In this document: in pieces, positions 1 through 43,378 of the stretch
Position numbering within the stretch: the first letter of the stretch is position 1
Layout: every line of letters begins with the position of its first letter
Assembly (NCBI GenBank): GCA_039621445.1
Contig: CP154954.1
Coordinates: forward strand, 67,800,714-67,864,713
DNA length: 64,000 bases
Reading direction: 5' to 3'
Source of the DNA: Euglena gracilis
Taxonomy: Eukaryota > Euglenida > Euglenophyceae > Euglenales
Program-made: the position numbers and the translations under genes
The notes under the pieces: generated by a model
Database searches by the model: none
The model's input: only the letters and a program-made list of their open reading frames with translations
Told to the model about the DNA's origin: nothing

Positions 1-319
1 GCTGCTGCTGCTGCTGCTGCTGCTACTACTACTACTACCACCACTACTACTACTACTGCCACCACCACCACAACTACCACTACTACTACTGCCACCACCA
101 CCACCACGACTACCACTACTTCTACTACTACTACCACCACCACCACCACCACTACTCACTACTGCTACCACTACTACTACTACCACCCACTACTAATACT
201 ACCACCCACTACTACCACCACCACCACCACCACCACCACCACCATTACAACTACTACCACTACTGCTACTACTACTACTACCACTGCTGCAGCAGCTGCT
301 GCTGCTGCTGCTGCTACAA
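1..319. repeat. Compound trinucleotide microsatellite
   Basis: Interrupted CTG, CTA, CAC and CCA trinucleotide runs fill the left edge and end in a pure CTG/GCT run near 290-316. The poly-Ser, poly-Val and poly-Ala readings this gives in several frames are by-products of the repeat, not protein evidence. The array continues beyond the left edge. Confidence 0.95.
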
Positions 320-1086
320 ATAATGATAAAGAGTTTTCCTGGATATGACAGTCGGTCGACCCGATCTGAAGTGAAACTCTCCAGGGGGTCCCTCTGTTGG
401 ATGGGATGGGACCCGGTTCGCGACTGCACACGTAACGTAGGTGGGTGCAACTGGGGGTTGGACCCCAAATTTGAGGACTTGTGCGTTTTCGGGCCTTGCA
501 GCCTGTGTACAGGGTCAGAAAAGTCGATTTTTCGAAATATGCCCGAAACCGATGGGGAACTGCACAGACCCACCCGGTAAACAAAAATAAGCACCACTTC
601 TCAGTCCCCCAACGTTTTCATTTCTGTCCCGCAGTATGGTCATCCACACTGATCGATACTACCAGGGAACAATAATACTGTTGGGAAGGGGGAGGTGTTA
701 ATGCAACACCCTCAAAAAAGGCGACATAAAAAAGTCACAAAAAAAAAGGTAATGGTGTTTATGCAATTCTGGGTGGAACAAATATCCAAAAATTTCACAG
801 TCAGTAATTGCAATTCTTGGGACGTTGCGATTCTAATAATATCCAATTTGTTTCAAAATTCAAACAGCATTTCAATTCAAGTTCAGCTGGTTCAAAAAAA
901 GCTCAGAATATTCATGAAATTTATGAAACTTGATGGTGTGGTCAGGACATCTGGTTCATAACAGACTATTTTTCATTGTACCCCATTTGACCCCCAAGTG
1001 GCCTGTATGCACCCCACAAGCCCCCAGCCCCCTCCGGACCGATTTTGGGGACCCGTACGGGCCCCCCAAAAAAGGGGTTCCCACAG
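320..1086. other. Unique sequence, no gene recognised
   Basis: Mixed-composition DNA between two trinucleotide arrays. Short ORFs exist on both strands, but none shows a family motif or exon-like GC enrichment with splice signals. It may be an intron of the plus-strand gene whose last exon lies at 2,865. Confidence 0.5.
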
Positions 1087-1127
1087 GACGTAGTAGTAGT
1101 AGTAGTATTAGTAGTAGTAGTAGTAGT

Positions 1128-1210
<83 letters not shown>

Positions 1211-1225
1211 TAGTAGTGTTATTGT
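1087..1225. repeat. GTA/GCA trinucleotide array
   Basis: An AGT/GTA run passes into a GCA run and returns to GTA, then decays into TTA. The three-part symmetry suggests point mutation and expansion within one array. Confidence 0.95.
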
Positions 1226-1895
1226 TATTATGATTATTATTGAAGTTTCCCTCCATTTGCCTTTTGTGAGTCGAAAATGTTCCCCCCTTGCATGCCCATA
1301 TCCCCCACCCCTGCCCCAGGCAGGGGGGGTCGTAGACACAATTTGGCAGGGAATTGAAGAGGCAACAATCCTCCAACACGACAAAGACATCCGCAGAGTC
1401 ATGGAGGCACTCAAAAAATAGCATCTCGTAGCCGACATCAAGAAATGAAAGTAAGTTTTTTGTTAATGAAGTAGAATTCTGCGAACACATCCTGGGGCTG
1501 CTAACTTCTTTCAAAAGAAGCCTGTTTGTCACCCCTGCCCCTGCATCATGATGGACAATACGCCATGCATGTTCAAATGCCATGAATGCTCATACCTTTT
1601 TTTTTGCGTTGTTGCTGTGAAATAGAAAGGAACAAACCATGACCTGCCTGGGAGTGCCTGCCTGGGCAAGCACTCCATGACACCCAGATCCGACAGTCCG
1701 ACCCCCCATGCCTGGGCACTTCGGCACGAAAAGGCCATTTTTGGGCATTTTTTTGGCCCATGACCAGGCAGGCACTGACCCCCCCCTCAGGGGGTAGTGC
1801 CTGCCTGCCAAGGCACTCCGATAGGGCATGGGTTGGTCAATTTCAGCCTATTTTTTGACCCTTGGTGCTTTCCTTTATGGACAGGCAACCCATAG

Positions 1896-2348
1896 CAGGG
1901 GGGGGGAAAAAATGCAACTTGCATAATTTGCATTTTTTTGCATAATCGGCTTTTCCCGAAATTTGCATTTTTTTGCATTTTTTTGCATTTTTTTGCATAA
2001 AATATTTTCCCCGGAAAAAATTTTTGTAGTTGGTTGCCATATGTTTGAATTTTTTTGCATATTTTTGCATTTTCTACATAAAATATTTTGCCCTGGAAAA
2101 AAATTTTGTTGTTGGTTGCCATATTTATGGATTTTTTTGCATTTTTTTTTGCATTTTTTGCATAAAATATTTTGCCCTGTAAATTTTTTTTGATCTTAGG
2201 CAGCAAAGCTCTGTTATATTCCAGCTTTTTCTCAGGTTTTTCATGCAAGTTGCATTTTTTTGCATTTTTTTGCATTTTTTTGCATTTTTTTGCATTTTTT
2301 TGACTTGCATAATTTGAAGGGCCCAGTTGCATTTTTCCCCCCCCCCTG
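1896..2348. mobile_element. Fold-back element with TGCATTTTTT repeats
   Basis: The left end reads CAGGGGGGGGAAAAAATG and the right end is its near inverse, ending CCCCCCTG. The 8-base word CCCATAGC occurs at both edges (1,889-1,896 and 2,349-2,356), consistent with a target duplication; the exact edge is ambiguous by one base. The inside is a degenerate tandem array of TGCATTTTTT on both sides plus AAATATTTT-type words. No coding capacity is seen. It resembles the other CAGG-ended fold-backs in this window. Confidence 0.65.
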
Positions 2349-2864
2349 CCCATAGCAACCCATAGCAAAAGGCACCCCCCCCCCCAGGTTGATAAAAAGA
2401 AACCTGGCTGGAAATGATTCAATTCAGAAAAATTTCATTCTGAATCAGATTCTTGCCTGAGACCAAACTTTTCGTCTGGTTTTTTGTCATTTTCGGTTTG
2501 GCCAACAAATTCCAATGGAACATGATCGCACTTTTGAAAAATGCATATTTTTTGACTTTTTGGGGAAATGTGAACTACGGTTCAAAACATACACCAATGT
2601 TGCAATACCAGACCCTCCCTTTCAACACCAGCTTCTATTCTGGTTCTTGAGGCGGTTCACAAATTTTCCAGCATTCTGTGAAAAGTCAAAGGGATTATTG
2701 TTTTTTTTGCATCCAAGGCAGACAATAGACCTCACTGCAAAAAGATGTTCTTGCTTCCTGATTTCGAATTCTATTCGACATTTGTATGGGAACGGGGTGT
2801 CCTCTCATCAATGTGGATTTGCATTCTCTGGCTGCTGCCCCTGAGAAGCGGACTCTCCCGGCAG

Positions 2865-3004
2865 ACTTGATCCGACTCTCCATTGGGATCGAGGACGCAC
2901 GGGACATTGTTGATGACCTCGCACATGCGTTCAAGTTTGCGTCGTCGGACTCGAATGACGAGTTGGGCGGATCACCGGTCGTTTCTGAGAAAACATGGTC
3001 GTAG
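2865..3004 (+). CDS. Terminal exon, cystathionine lyase/synthase-like PLP enzyme
   Basis: This plus-strand exon encodes a stretch containing LIRLSIGIED followed by ARDIVDDLAHAF, then a short acidic tail and a TAG stop at 3,002-3,004. (D)LIRLSIGIED is the C-terminal signature of the Cys/Met-metabolism PLP enzymes: cystathionine beta- and gamma-lyases, cystathionine gamma-synthase, methionine gamma-lyase and O-acetylhomoserine sulfhydrylase. These enzymes use pyridoxal phosphate on sulfur amino acids in the cytosol or an organelle. I start the exon after the pyrimidine-rich acceptor CTCTCCCGGCAG at 2,853-2,864. The open frame also runs upstream through a plausible HSLAAAPEKR stretch to an ATG at 2,786, so an earlier acceptor is possible. 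The catalytic lysine exon is not visible and must lie upstream. Which family member it is cannot be decided from about 46 residues. Confidence 0.7.
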
Positions 3005-3132
3005 TGTTTATGGCCAACACGTTACATTGACAGATTCTAGTTCCTCACTCCCTCGTTCCAAAAGCATCCAAGTGTCGAATCTGAGACAATGCAGAAGGCG
3101 TTGTATCTTGCAAACAGGATTTGTGTCTGGAG

Positions 3133-3431
3133 CAGACAATTACTTAAGCAATGGCCGACACCCCCGGGGGGGGTGATTGGTTTTTTTCGGAGCGATTGAC
3201 TGGTTTTTGTACCGGACCCCCTCCCCCTCCTCGGGGGGGGGGGGGGTGGCAAAAAACCACCAATGTGACCGGCGCCGAAGACGCCGGAATTTTTTGGCTT
3301 TTTTTGCATGTTTTTGGTCAAATTTCCTTTGGATTCCAGAGTGGCCGACACCCCCCCCCCCCAGGGGGGTAGTCACTGACTGGTTTTTCAATAAGTGGAG
3401 TGACCCCTGGGGGGGGGTGAAAAATTCTATA
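3133..3431. mobile_element. Degenerate fold-back element
   Basis: The sequence starts CAGACAATTACTTAAGC and is flanked on both sides by GTCTGGAG (3,125-3,132 and 3,432-3,439), an exact 8-base duplication. Inside are G and C runs and an imperfect hairpin around GGCGCCGAAGACGCC (3,271). The inverted ends match only partly, so this is an old copy. It lies just 3' of the PLP-enzyme exon. Confidence 0.5.
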
Positions 3432-3980
3432 GTCTGGAGCGGCAGAGTTGAGTGGGGCAAATTTCAAGCCGATAAGTGGAATGGATTGCTGGAGAGGTTT
3501 GGGGGAGGGGGAATAGGCCAAGGCAATTCCTCTTCGGTAAACTATGCCTGACCTTGGGGGGGTCTTAAACCTTTGCGGCCATCTTCCTCCCCCCAAAAAA
3601 ACCACCCAGCATGAAAATGCTGTTTCCCCGAAAGCGCAAATGATAACGGCCCCCCCCCCCACGAGGTTCGGTTTTCCCCCAAGACTGTTTAGGTTTTTTG
3701 CTGTTTGCCCCCCCTCCCCCTTTGTGGCCATGCTATCTTCTCTTTCTTTCCCGCCAGGTTCACGAAAAAAGCAATTTCCGGGGGCCAGTCCGGCCCCGCA
3801 ATGCGGGATGGTGGGGCCCGTCCCTCTTTCCCTTTTGAGGCCGCGCAAAAAAAAAGCGCAAGGCCTTGTGCTTCGCCTCCGGCGTCCCTCCTCGAGGGAG
3901 TGCGGCCCGCGGCTCCCCGCTCGTCTTCCCCTCTATTTCCGGCGGAAAAAAAACGCTGAAAAATTCTCGATCGGTCTGGC
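3432..3980. other. GC-rich intergenic sequence, no gene recognised
   Basis: Between the two convergent genes. It carries G/C runs and short hairpins (for example around 3,780-3,830) and a block near 3,870-3,905 that recurs in altered form at 5,104-5,160. No family motif was found in any frame. Confidence 0.45.
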
Positions 3981-4467
3981 CAGGGAATTTCTTAAGCCGG
4001 AGGGTACCCTACCCCCCGGGGGGGGTCCAGCCAGCCAGCAGCCCAAATTCGGGCTGGGAGCCCCCCCCCCCCCGGGGGTCGAGTGAAATAAAGTTGGGTC
4101 CAGCCCGGCCGGAGGCCGGGCCAGCCGGCCGAAGGCCGGGCCAGCCGGCTGCAGGCTGGCCAGCCAACTGGGCTGCCCAGCTCACTTATCCTTGCATTTC
4201 CCCCCCTCATCACAGCCCCTCCATCACAACCCCCCAGCCTTGATCTAGCTCCACCCATCAAAAATGTCGAAAATGGCAAAAATGGGTTAGAAAATTTTGG
4301 TTTTCCTCGACCCAGCCCAGCCCAGACCACGCCCCCCCCCGACCCCCCCCCTGACCCCCCCCCCCCCCCGGGGGGGGTTCCAGCCAGCAGCTCAAATCCA
4401 GCCAGCAGCCTTTTTGCCAGCCGGAGGCTGGACCCCCCCCCCCGGGGGGTCCTTATGAAATTCCCTG
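3981..4467. mobile_element. hAT-like non-autonomous fold-back element
   Basis: The ends are exact inverted repeats, CAGGGAATTTC and GAAATTCCCTG, extended by an imperfect TTAAG/CTTAT. They are flanked by an exact 8-base duplication GGTCTGGC (3,973-3,980 and 4,468-4,475). Inside are poly-C/poly-G blocks facing each other and GGCCGGAGGCCGG-type palindromes near 4,110-4,150. No ORF with a transposase motif is present. An 8-base duplication with CAG...CTG ends is the hallmark of hAT transposons; the assignment to hAT is inference. Confidence 0.8.
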
Positions 4468-5856
4468 GGTCTGGCACAAAATCCTCTTTTGTTTCGCCTT
4501 CCTGGACCCTTCCTTCCCTTTCCTGTGTCGTCCCCAGCTGACTCGAAAAAAGTTGGTCCCCAAGATGGAGCCACGGGGGGCAATTTTGGCAGAATGGTAA
4601 GCCCGCCGGGCGCGGCTGCACTTTACCCCCCTCTGCTCGCACTTTCCCCTGCCTGGTCCGTTTTCTCTGGAGGGAATAAAAGACAATTCGCAGGCAATCC
4701 GTCCGTCCGGCATTTTGGGCGCTAGAGATCTGGAGACGCTGGCTTCGGGCCCCTGTTGCCACTCACTTTTTCCAGTGGAAATTCCAAAGGCGGAAAAGAC
4801 TCGGGGGGGCGCGTGCTTTAAGAAGAAAAATTCCCTTCGATCAGTAGCAAAAAAGGACAGAGTTCAATTTCCTCGCCTTCCCTTTTCCAAGGAACAGAAT
4901 TTTCAAGTCTCCAGCGCCAAAAGCTAAAGGGGCGGCAAGAAATTCAACTGCGATTTTTTCAGTTTGAATTAGAATTGAGAATTTTCAGGGCTGGGGAAAT
5001 TCCAGAGTGTGATCTTCGCCCTTCGCCAGCTGCCGGGCGGGCTGCTCCCCCTCGAAGCTGGAATAGTTGTTTACCCAAACCCTCTGAGCACTCGCCAGGT
5101 CTTTGTGCTTCGCCCTCGGGGTGCCTTCCTCCCTCGTCGGTTTGCCTCGAGGGAGTGCGAAAAACGTCCGAAAAAATCATCTTTCCCAAAAGTAGGCCCC
5201 TAACTTTCGTTAATTGGCATGTGCGGGGCGTTGGGGAATCGATGGCCCTAGCGTTTCCACCATTTTAAAAATTTTACTTTTCGGGGGGGGGAAGCAGTCA
5301 TGCAATTTTAAAGATTTTCAATGATGCAAAGAAATCAGATTATGCAACTCTGGCGTTCGGCAACAAGGTGTTGATGAACTCCACTGCTCAATGATGAACA
5401 CATTTGATCTTTGTGACATTGTTGAAAAGTGGGGATACTGTGCCCCCTATTTGCCCCCCCTAATTGTGGATGGTGCACTAAATCCAAAAGGACACAGGTG
5501 CTGAAAGAAATACCAATTGGGGGTTATTGACGCCCCCGCCCCCAGCCTGACCTGAGCCTGAAGGGGTGAAAAATAGGGGGCGGGGTCGCTGAGCTTTTAT
5601 CCCTTTGTGGGTAAGAGCGAAGCTTGCCCCTGAGGTCACGCTATTCACTGGGGATCCCACAACACCAAAATGTGTGGAAGTTTTATGTGCTGTTCCCAAA
5701 TGCCCAATTTGTTGTAGTAAAGGAAGGAGCGTTCGTCCTCACCTCGAAAAACTGGGAGAACAAGACTGCCAAATGATTCCTCTCAAACTCGAGCTTCCCG
5801 ATGATGTCCGCAAGCAACGAACCGGGAAAGCCATCCGGCGGTGTGAGGGAGGAGCA
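4468..5856. other. 3' flank of the WDR6-like gene
   Basis: Between the fold-back element and the WDR6 stop codon. It contains G and C runs and the altered copy of the 3,870 block near 5,104-5,160. No convincing exon was found. It should hold the WDR6 3' untranslated region on the minus strand; no clear poly(A) signal could be assigned. Confidence 0.4.
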
Positions 5857-37810
<31,954 letters not shown>

Positions 37811-37938
37811 CGACTGTGGCAGAAAGGAAGACAAAAGCTGGCGCGCGCATGCGAGGGTCAAATTAAAGAAATAAAAGGCCTCGCATGGCTTATGAAATTA
37901 TGTGGTGTACATCAGACCGTCGTCATTGCCGTGCCAAA

Positions 37939-38928
<990 letters not shown>

Positions 38929-40075
38929 CAGGGGGGGCAAAAACTGCACACGGGCAGGTCAAAAACTGCACTGCAAAAAACAGCGAAAAAAAAACTGCAA
39001 AAAAAAAACTGCAAAAAAACGGCAAAAAACTGCAAAAAACTGCACGTCAACAAAAAATAACAATAAACAAGCTGAAATGGTGTGCATATGCAAAACAACG
39101 TAAATTGTGACCACATGAGAACGCCCCAATTCACCTAATTTTTTTCACCGCTTTGGAGCTGATGACGACAAAAATGGAAGCAATCAATCAAGGTGCACTG
39201 CACATGGTTTTTCATGCACTGAAACGCAAGTCATGTGTTTGGTTTGGATGCTGGGTCACACTGGTTTTCCTGCACCAAAGCTTGTAACGGCCATGCCCAC
39301 GAAGGTGCCAAACGGCTAAATATGGAAAAAATGCACACACCCATATGCAGAAATTTTCTATGCCTTCAATTCTTGCAGGGGATGTTCAGTTTTGGAACTT
39401 TCGGTCCATCACCTGGTGAATTTTACCCTGTCACGATGAAAAAAATGAAAAAAAATTATTATTATACAAAACTAAAAAAAACTACAACAACCATCACAAA
39501 CTTTGAACACTGTCTTTAATGGATTGCCAAATGGTCTACCACCTGGGAATTTCTTGCAAATAAGAAAGAACTTCTTGCTCTTTGAAGCATTTGGCTTGTG
39601 TGATATTTGGCCACAATGCTTGGGACAAGGCCCAATCTTCTTCAGGAGCTTGTGCTCCTTTGCGTCTCCATGAATCTCAAAATCTTCAACTCCAACTTCA
39701 ACCAAAATTTGCACACAAAAAAAACAGTTTTTGGATTTAGTCCCTAGGAATCCCAAAATAATTAGACGAATCTGCTCAGGAGTGTGCAAATGACGATTGC
39801 CAAAATAAGCATCGTGACATCTGTCACCACATGCACAGGTTGGAGGTGGAGCAATTTTGGTTGGGGAACAGATGATGCTTTTTCTTGAGAAACACCCTTC
39901 AAATGATATAATCCAGCGTAACAAGGCGCAGAGCACCAAAAAATGAGCACCACAGGTTTCCTCAAAACTGGAATAAAAAAAAACTACAAAAAAAACTGCA
40001 CGTGTGCAGTTTTTTCCAGAAAAAAAGCCGCAAAAAACTGCAAAAACTGCACGGTGCATATTATCCCCCTCCCTG
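38929..40075. mobile_element. 1.15-kb hAT-like element with internal ORF
   Basis: Left end CAGGGGGGGCAAAAACTGC; right end is the inverse of CAGGGAGGGGGATAATATGC. The exact octamer TATTATTA flanks it (38,921-38,928 and 40,076-40,083). Both ends carry subterminal AAAAACTGCA repeats in opposite orientation, like transposase-binding arrays. A long minus-strand ORF fills the right half. It is the only CAGG-ended element here with substantial coding potential. Confidence 0.72.
39472..40059 (-). CDS. Unidentified Cys-rich ORF inside the hAT-like element
   Basis: An open frame of 195 codons. Its 5' part reads through the AAACTGCA subterminal repeats and is probably not translated as such. The remainder has a plausible protein composition: a CACGDRCHDAYFGN cluster, RLIILGFLG, FCVQILVEVGVEDFEIHGDA, CPKHCGQ and a basic SKSKKFFLICKKFPGG segment. 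The spaced cysteines and histidines suggest zinc binding. I do not recognise the family, and no hAT catalytic signature is visible. It may be a fragment of a transposon-encoded protein. Frame boundaries, introns and expression are unknown. Confidence 0.35.
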   Translation of the reverse strand: MHRAVFAVFCGFFSGKNCTRAVFFVVFFYSSFEETCGAHFLVLCALLRWIISFEGCFSRKSIICSPTKIAPPPTCACGDRCHDAYFGNRHLHTPEQIRLIILGFLGTKSKNCFFCVQILVEVGVEDFEIHGDAKEHKLLKKIGPCPKHCGQISHKPNASKSKKFFLICKKFPGGRPFGNPLKTVFKVCDGCCSFF

Positions 40076-41084
40076 TATTATTATCATAATAAAAAGAAAT
40101 TCAGAAATTATCTGGGCGGCTTTCTGCTGCACTTTTCGGTCTGTTTATGCACAATGGAAACGATTTCTGGATTGATTATGGGCTCAATTTCAATGATGCC
40201 GGTCGTTTTCAGATGTATTGGTTATTCTGAGACCTTGTTTTTTTTTTGTCCACCTGAGTGTTTTAGGGGGGGGGGGGTTATTATCTGACAAACAGATGGT
40301 CCTTGGGGCTTGATTAAAAAATTTGAGGGCATTGTCCCAGAGAATGAATCCTTTTGGAGACTCTTTTATTTTCTGGCAAGAACTGCACTTACTTTGGTGA
40401 ACAAGTTGTACAAAATTCAATGATTGTTGACAAAGACATGCAAACCACATTGCCACGTTGAATATCAAAATACCCAGGCTCCGTGCGGATTTCCGGTGGT
40501 CGCCGTCGTGGAGGTCGGGCCGACCATGGTCGGGCCGACCATGATCGGCCCGACCTGTGGCGGTGGTCGACCGACCTGTGGAGGTCGGGCCGACCAGGTC
40601 GGGCCGACCACCATTTTCCCGCTATTCCCCCCCCCCCTTTTTTTATTTTTTAGCCCCCCCCCCCCCCCCTGGTCGGTGGCTGGTCGGTGGCTGGTCGGTG
40701 GGCATAAAAATGGTCTGTGGAGGGCCCAAATCACCCGGAAATGCACTTATGGCCAGTTCCCCCCAGGACCCTGTCCTGGGGGGGTCCTGGGGGGGGGGGG
40801 TCTTGGCGGGGGGGTCCTGGGGGGGTCCTGGGGGGGTCCTTTGGAGGATGCTGGGGGGGTCCTTTGGAGGGTGCTGGGGGGGGGTCCTGGGGGGGGGGGC
40901 GGGGGGGGTCTTTGGTGGGTCCCGCATTTTTTGGCAGAAATTTTGCAGCACAAGTTCGGGTTATTCTGAAGTGGGTACCGCCCCCCGGTGGGTCCTGGGG
41001 GGGGTCCTGGGGGGGAAACTGGCCATGACTCTCACGAGAGGCAGAAAACTCCCCCCTCCACCCCATCCGAAGTTTTTTTTTCAG

Positions 41085-42025
41085 GGGGGGTTTAAAAGTC
41101 GGCGGTTGACTCATTAGCACATTAGAGTGGGTATTTCGCGACTAGTCGGCCAACTGGCTCCCCCCCCCCCCCCCTGTCTCACGGACTAGCTGCCGACTAG
41201 GCCAACCGACCAATTGGCGTCGTCGGTCGGCCGACCAATTGCCTAGTCAGCCGACTGGTCAGCCGACTAGCCAGCCCCCCCCCCTCCAGCCTGCCACCAA
41301 ATAGTTGAAGGGTCGATCGACCAGCTGAAGGGTCGGTGACTGATGCGTGAAAAAGTGGTGCCTGCAGGGGACCAGCTACCCCAAAGAGGCGCCCAACTAG
41401 GGTTAATACACATTGGGGGACCCTCGCTCGGCGCCTTCGGCGCCTCGCTCGGGTCCCCCAATGTTTTTAACCCTAGTTGGGCGCCTCTTTGGGTTCGCTG
41501 GGTCCCCTGCAGACACAAATTTAACAACGTTGAGGGGATGGGATGGGACAGTTAGGGATGGAAACTTGACCCTAACCCTACTCCTTTAAATAACGTCATC
41601 AACTTTTCAAGTTCTGAATTGCAGCGGCCTTCGGCCGCTGCGCGGGCTTTGGCCTTCGGCCGATGCGCGGCCTTCGGCCTTCGGCCAGGCGGCCTTCGGG
41701 GCGCATGGCGGTAGACTGGGACGGGGGGGGGGGGGTAGTTCGGTCGACTTGGTCGGTAATAGCTAGTTGGCGAGACGGGGTGGGGGGGTATTGGGTAGTT
41801 GGCTGACTGGTTGGTCTGAATTGCAGCGGCCTTCGGCCGCTGCGGCGGCCTTCTGCCAGGAGGCCTTCGTGGCGCATGGCAGTAGACTGGGGGGTGGGGT
41901 GAAAGTCGACCGACTAATGGTCGGTAGCTAGTCGGCGAGACGGGGTGGGGGGGTATTGGGTAGTCTGACTACCCACTCTAATGTACTAACGGGTCAGTAC
42001 CGCCGACATTTAAGTCCCCCTGAAG
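41085..42025. mobile_element. Inner fold-back nested in the 2.4-kb element
   Basis: The left arm contains AAAAGTCGGCGG, GACTCATTAG and CATTAGAGTGGGTA; the right arm has the inverse TACCCACTCTAATG and CCGCCGACATTTAA. Inside are GACTAG/CTAGTC words, G/C blocks and two copies of the GCGGCCTTCGGCCGCTGCG hairpin at 41,631 and 41,827. Confidence 0.6.
41362..41512. repeat. Long near-perfect palindrome with telomere-like word
   Basis: CTGCAGGGGACC...CCCCAAAGAGGCGCCCAAC...TAGGGTTAA pairs with the inverse sequence ending GGTCCCCTGCAG around a GGCGCC-TTC-GGCGCC tip. A six-base TCGCTC segment next to the tip is in the same orientation on both sides, so it forms an internal bubble. Confidence 0.85.
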
Positions 42026-43273
42026 AAAATCCCATGCAAACAAGTCGGTGGCTGGTCGGTGGTCATAAACATGGTCTGTGGCCTGGCGGGCCCAAATCAC
42101 CCGGAAATGGTCCGGATGGGTCCAATTAAGTATCTTACACCAACATAAACACCCCCAGATGGAAATCTTTGGTCGGTGGGGGGTCGGTGGACCCTTGATG
42201 GGGGCCCGGAGGGGTAAAAAAACAATGATGAAACAGGGATTACATGAAAATCCTTTAGAAATGCAAGCATTCTGCATCACGAGAGGCAGGAAACTCCTCC
42301 CTCCACCCCCATCCGAACGTCAAATAACAAAATGCCTTCTGAGTTGGCAACATATTCGGGGGATAAGTTGTTTTTGTGGCTCACTTTTTCATAGGCGGGG
42401 GGGCTCCGCCCCCCCCCCCCCACCCCCCTCTCAAATAACAAAATCCCCTCTATGTTGGCAACATACTTGGAGGGCTAAATCCTTTTTGTGCAAAATTTTG
42501 CAAATATATTGAAAATCCGATGGGGAGAGGTGTTCTTTTGCCAAAAGTGGCCCAAAATGGGCATTTCCCCCCCAAGTTTTTGCATATTCACCCCCGATTC
42601 TGGTTCTGGAGCCATTTAAGTGGGTTTTGACTGGTGTTGGGGTGATTTGGACAAAAGTTTTTTTTCAGGGGGGGGGGCTTAAATTTCCAGAAAGGGGGGG
42701 GGGGTAGTGCAAAAAAATGGAGGTCGGGCCGACCTCCACAGGTCGATAAGGTCGGGCCGACCATGGTCGGGCCGACCATGGTCGGGCCGACCTCCCTGGT
42801 CGGGCCGACCAGGTCGGGCCGACCTCCACAGCGACCACCACCGGAAATCCGCTCGGGGCCAAATACCCACGGTAAAAAGGAATTGTGTAAATGTGTAATT
42901 CAAAACACAAAACACAACAACAGTTGCGCTCGAGAGCACCAACAATGTCAGGAGACAACGAGAGATGAGTCAAAAGACGGGATTGACGTGTCCGACCCTC
43001 TGGCAAGCCGGTAAATGGGTTTACTGCCGAGAGACGGCGTTGGGAGACCGTGGGCAGAGTCGGAGTTGGGGACAAAGCATTAATAACCATCCCCTACTGT
43101 GGGAGGGGCTCACTTACACGTTCAAAGAAGCAGTCAATCAGTTTTTTTTTGCTGCCAGCGAATCACTTCCGACTGCAGTCCACAAAAAATATAAACGATT
43201 CCCAATCTCCAGCCCCGGACAGCCCCCTTCTTGCACAATACGACGGCGGGGCTGGGGCGGGGCTGGCGGTGGT

Positions 43274-43378
43274 TCACTTCGGCAGGACGCGCCTCAGGAA
43301 GGCGGCGAGGTCCTGCATCTCCGCCTGGGAGGACTCGTGGCCGAACGGGTACGTCTTGAACTCGACGTTGGTCTTCCC
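43274..43378 (-). CDS. APT exon 6 (terminal)
   Basis: Encodes GKTNVEFKTYPFGHESSQAE followed by MQDLAAFLRRVLPK and a TGA stop at 43,274-43,276. Contains the catalytic His190. Acceptor ACCCCTCCAG. Confidence 0.95.
   Translation of the reverse strand, partial: GKTNVEFKTYPFGHESSQAEMQDLAAFLRRVLPK

Larger units (their letters stand above)
40476..42860. mobile_element. 2.4-kb nested fold-back element
   Basis: The outer ends (AGGCTCCGTGCGGATTTCCG and its near inverse CGGAAATCCGCTCGGGGCC) are flanked by the exact octamer AAATACCC (40,468-40,475 and 42,861-42,868). Arrays of GGTCGGGCCGACC palindromes lie inside both ends. Two direct copies of a module containing AAATCACCCGGAAATG and CACGAGAGGCAG occur at 40,670-41,080 and 42,040-42,320. 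Between them is another fold-back (41,085-42,025) which itself contains a long palindrome. Non-coding. Confidence 0.7.

Noticed and set aside
956-1583. Poly-Ala, poly-Leu or poly-Ser ORFs
   Set aside because: Products of the GCA/GTA trinucleotide array, open in all frames.
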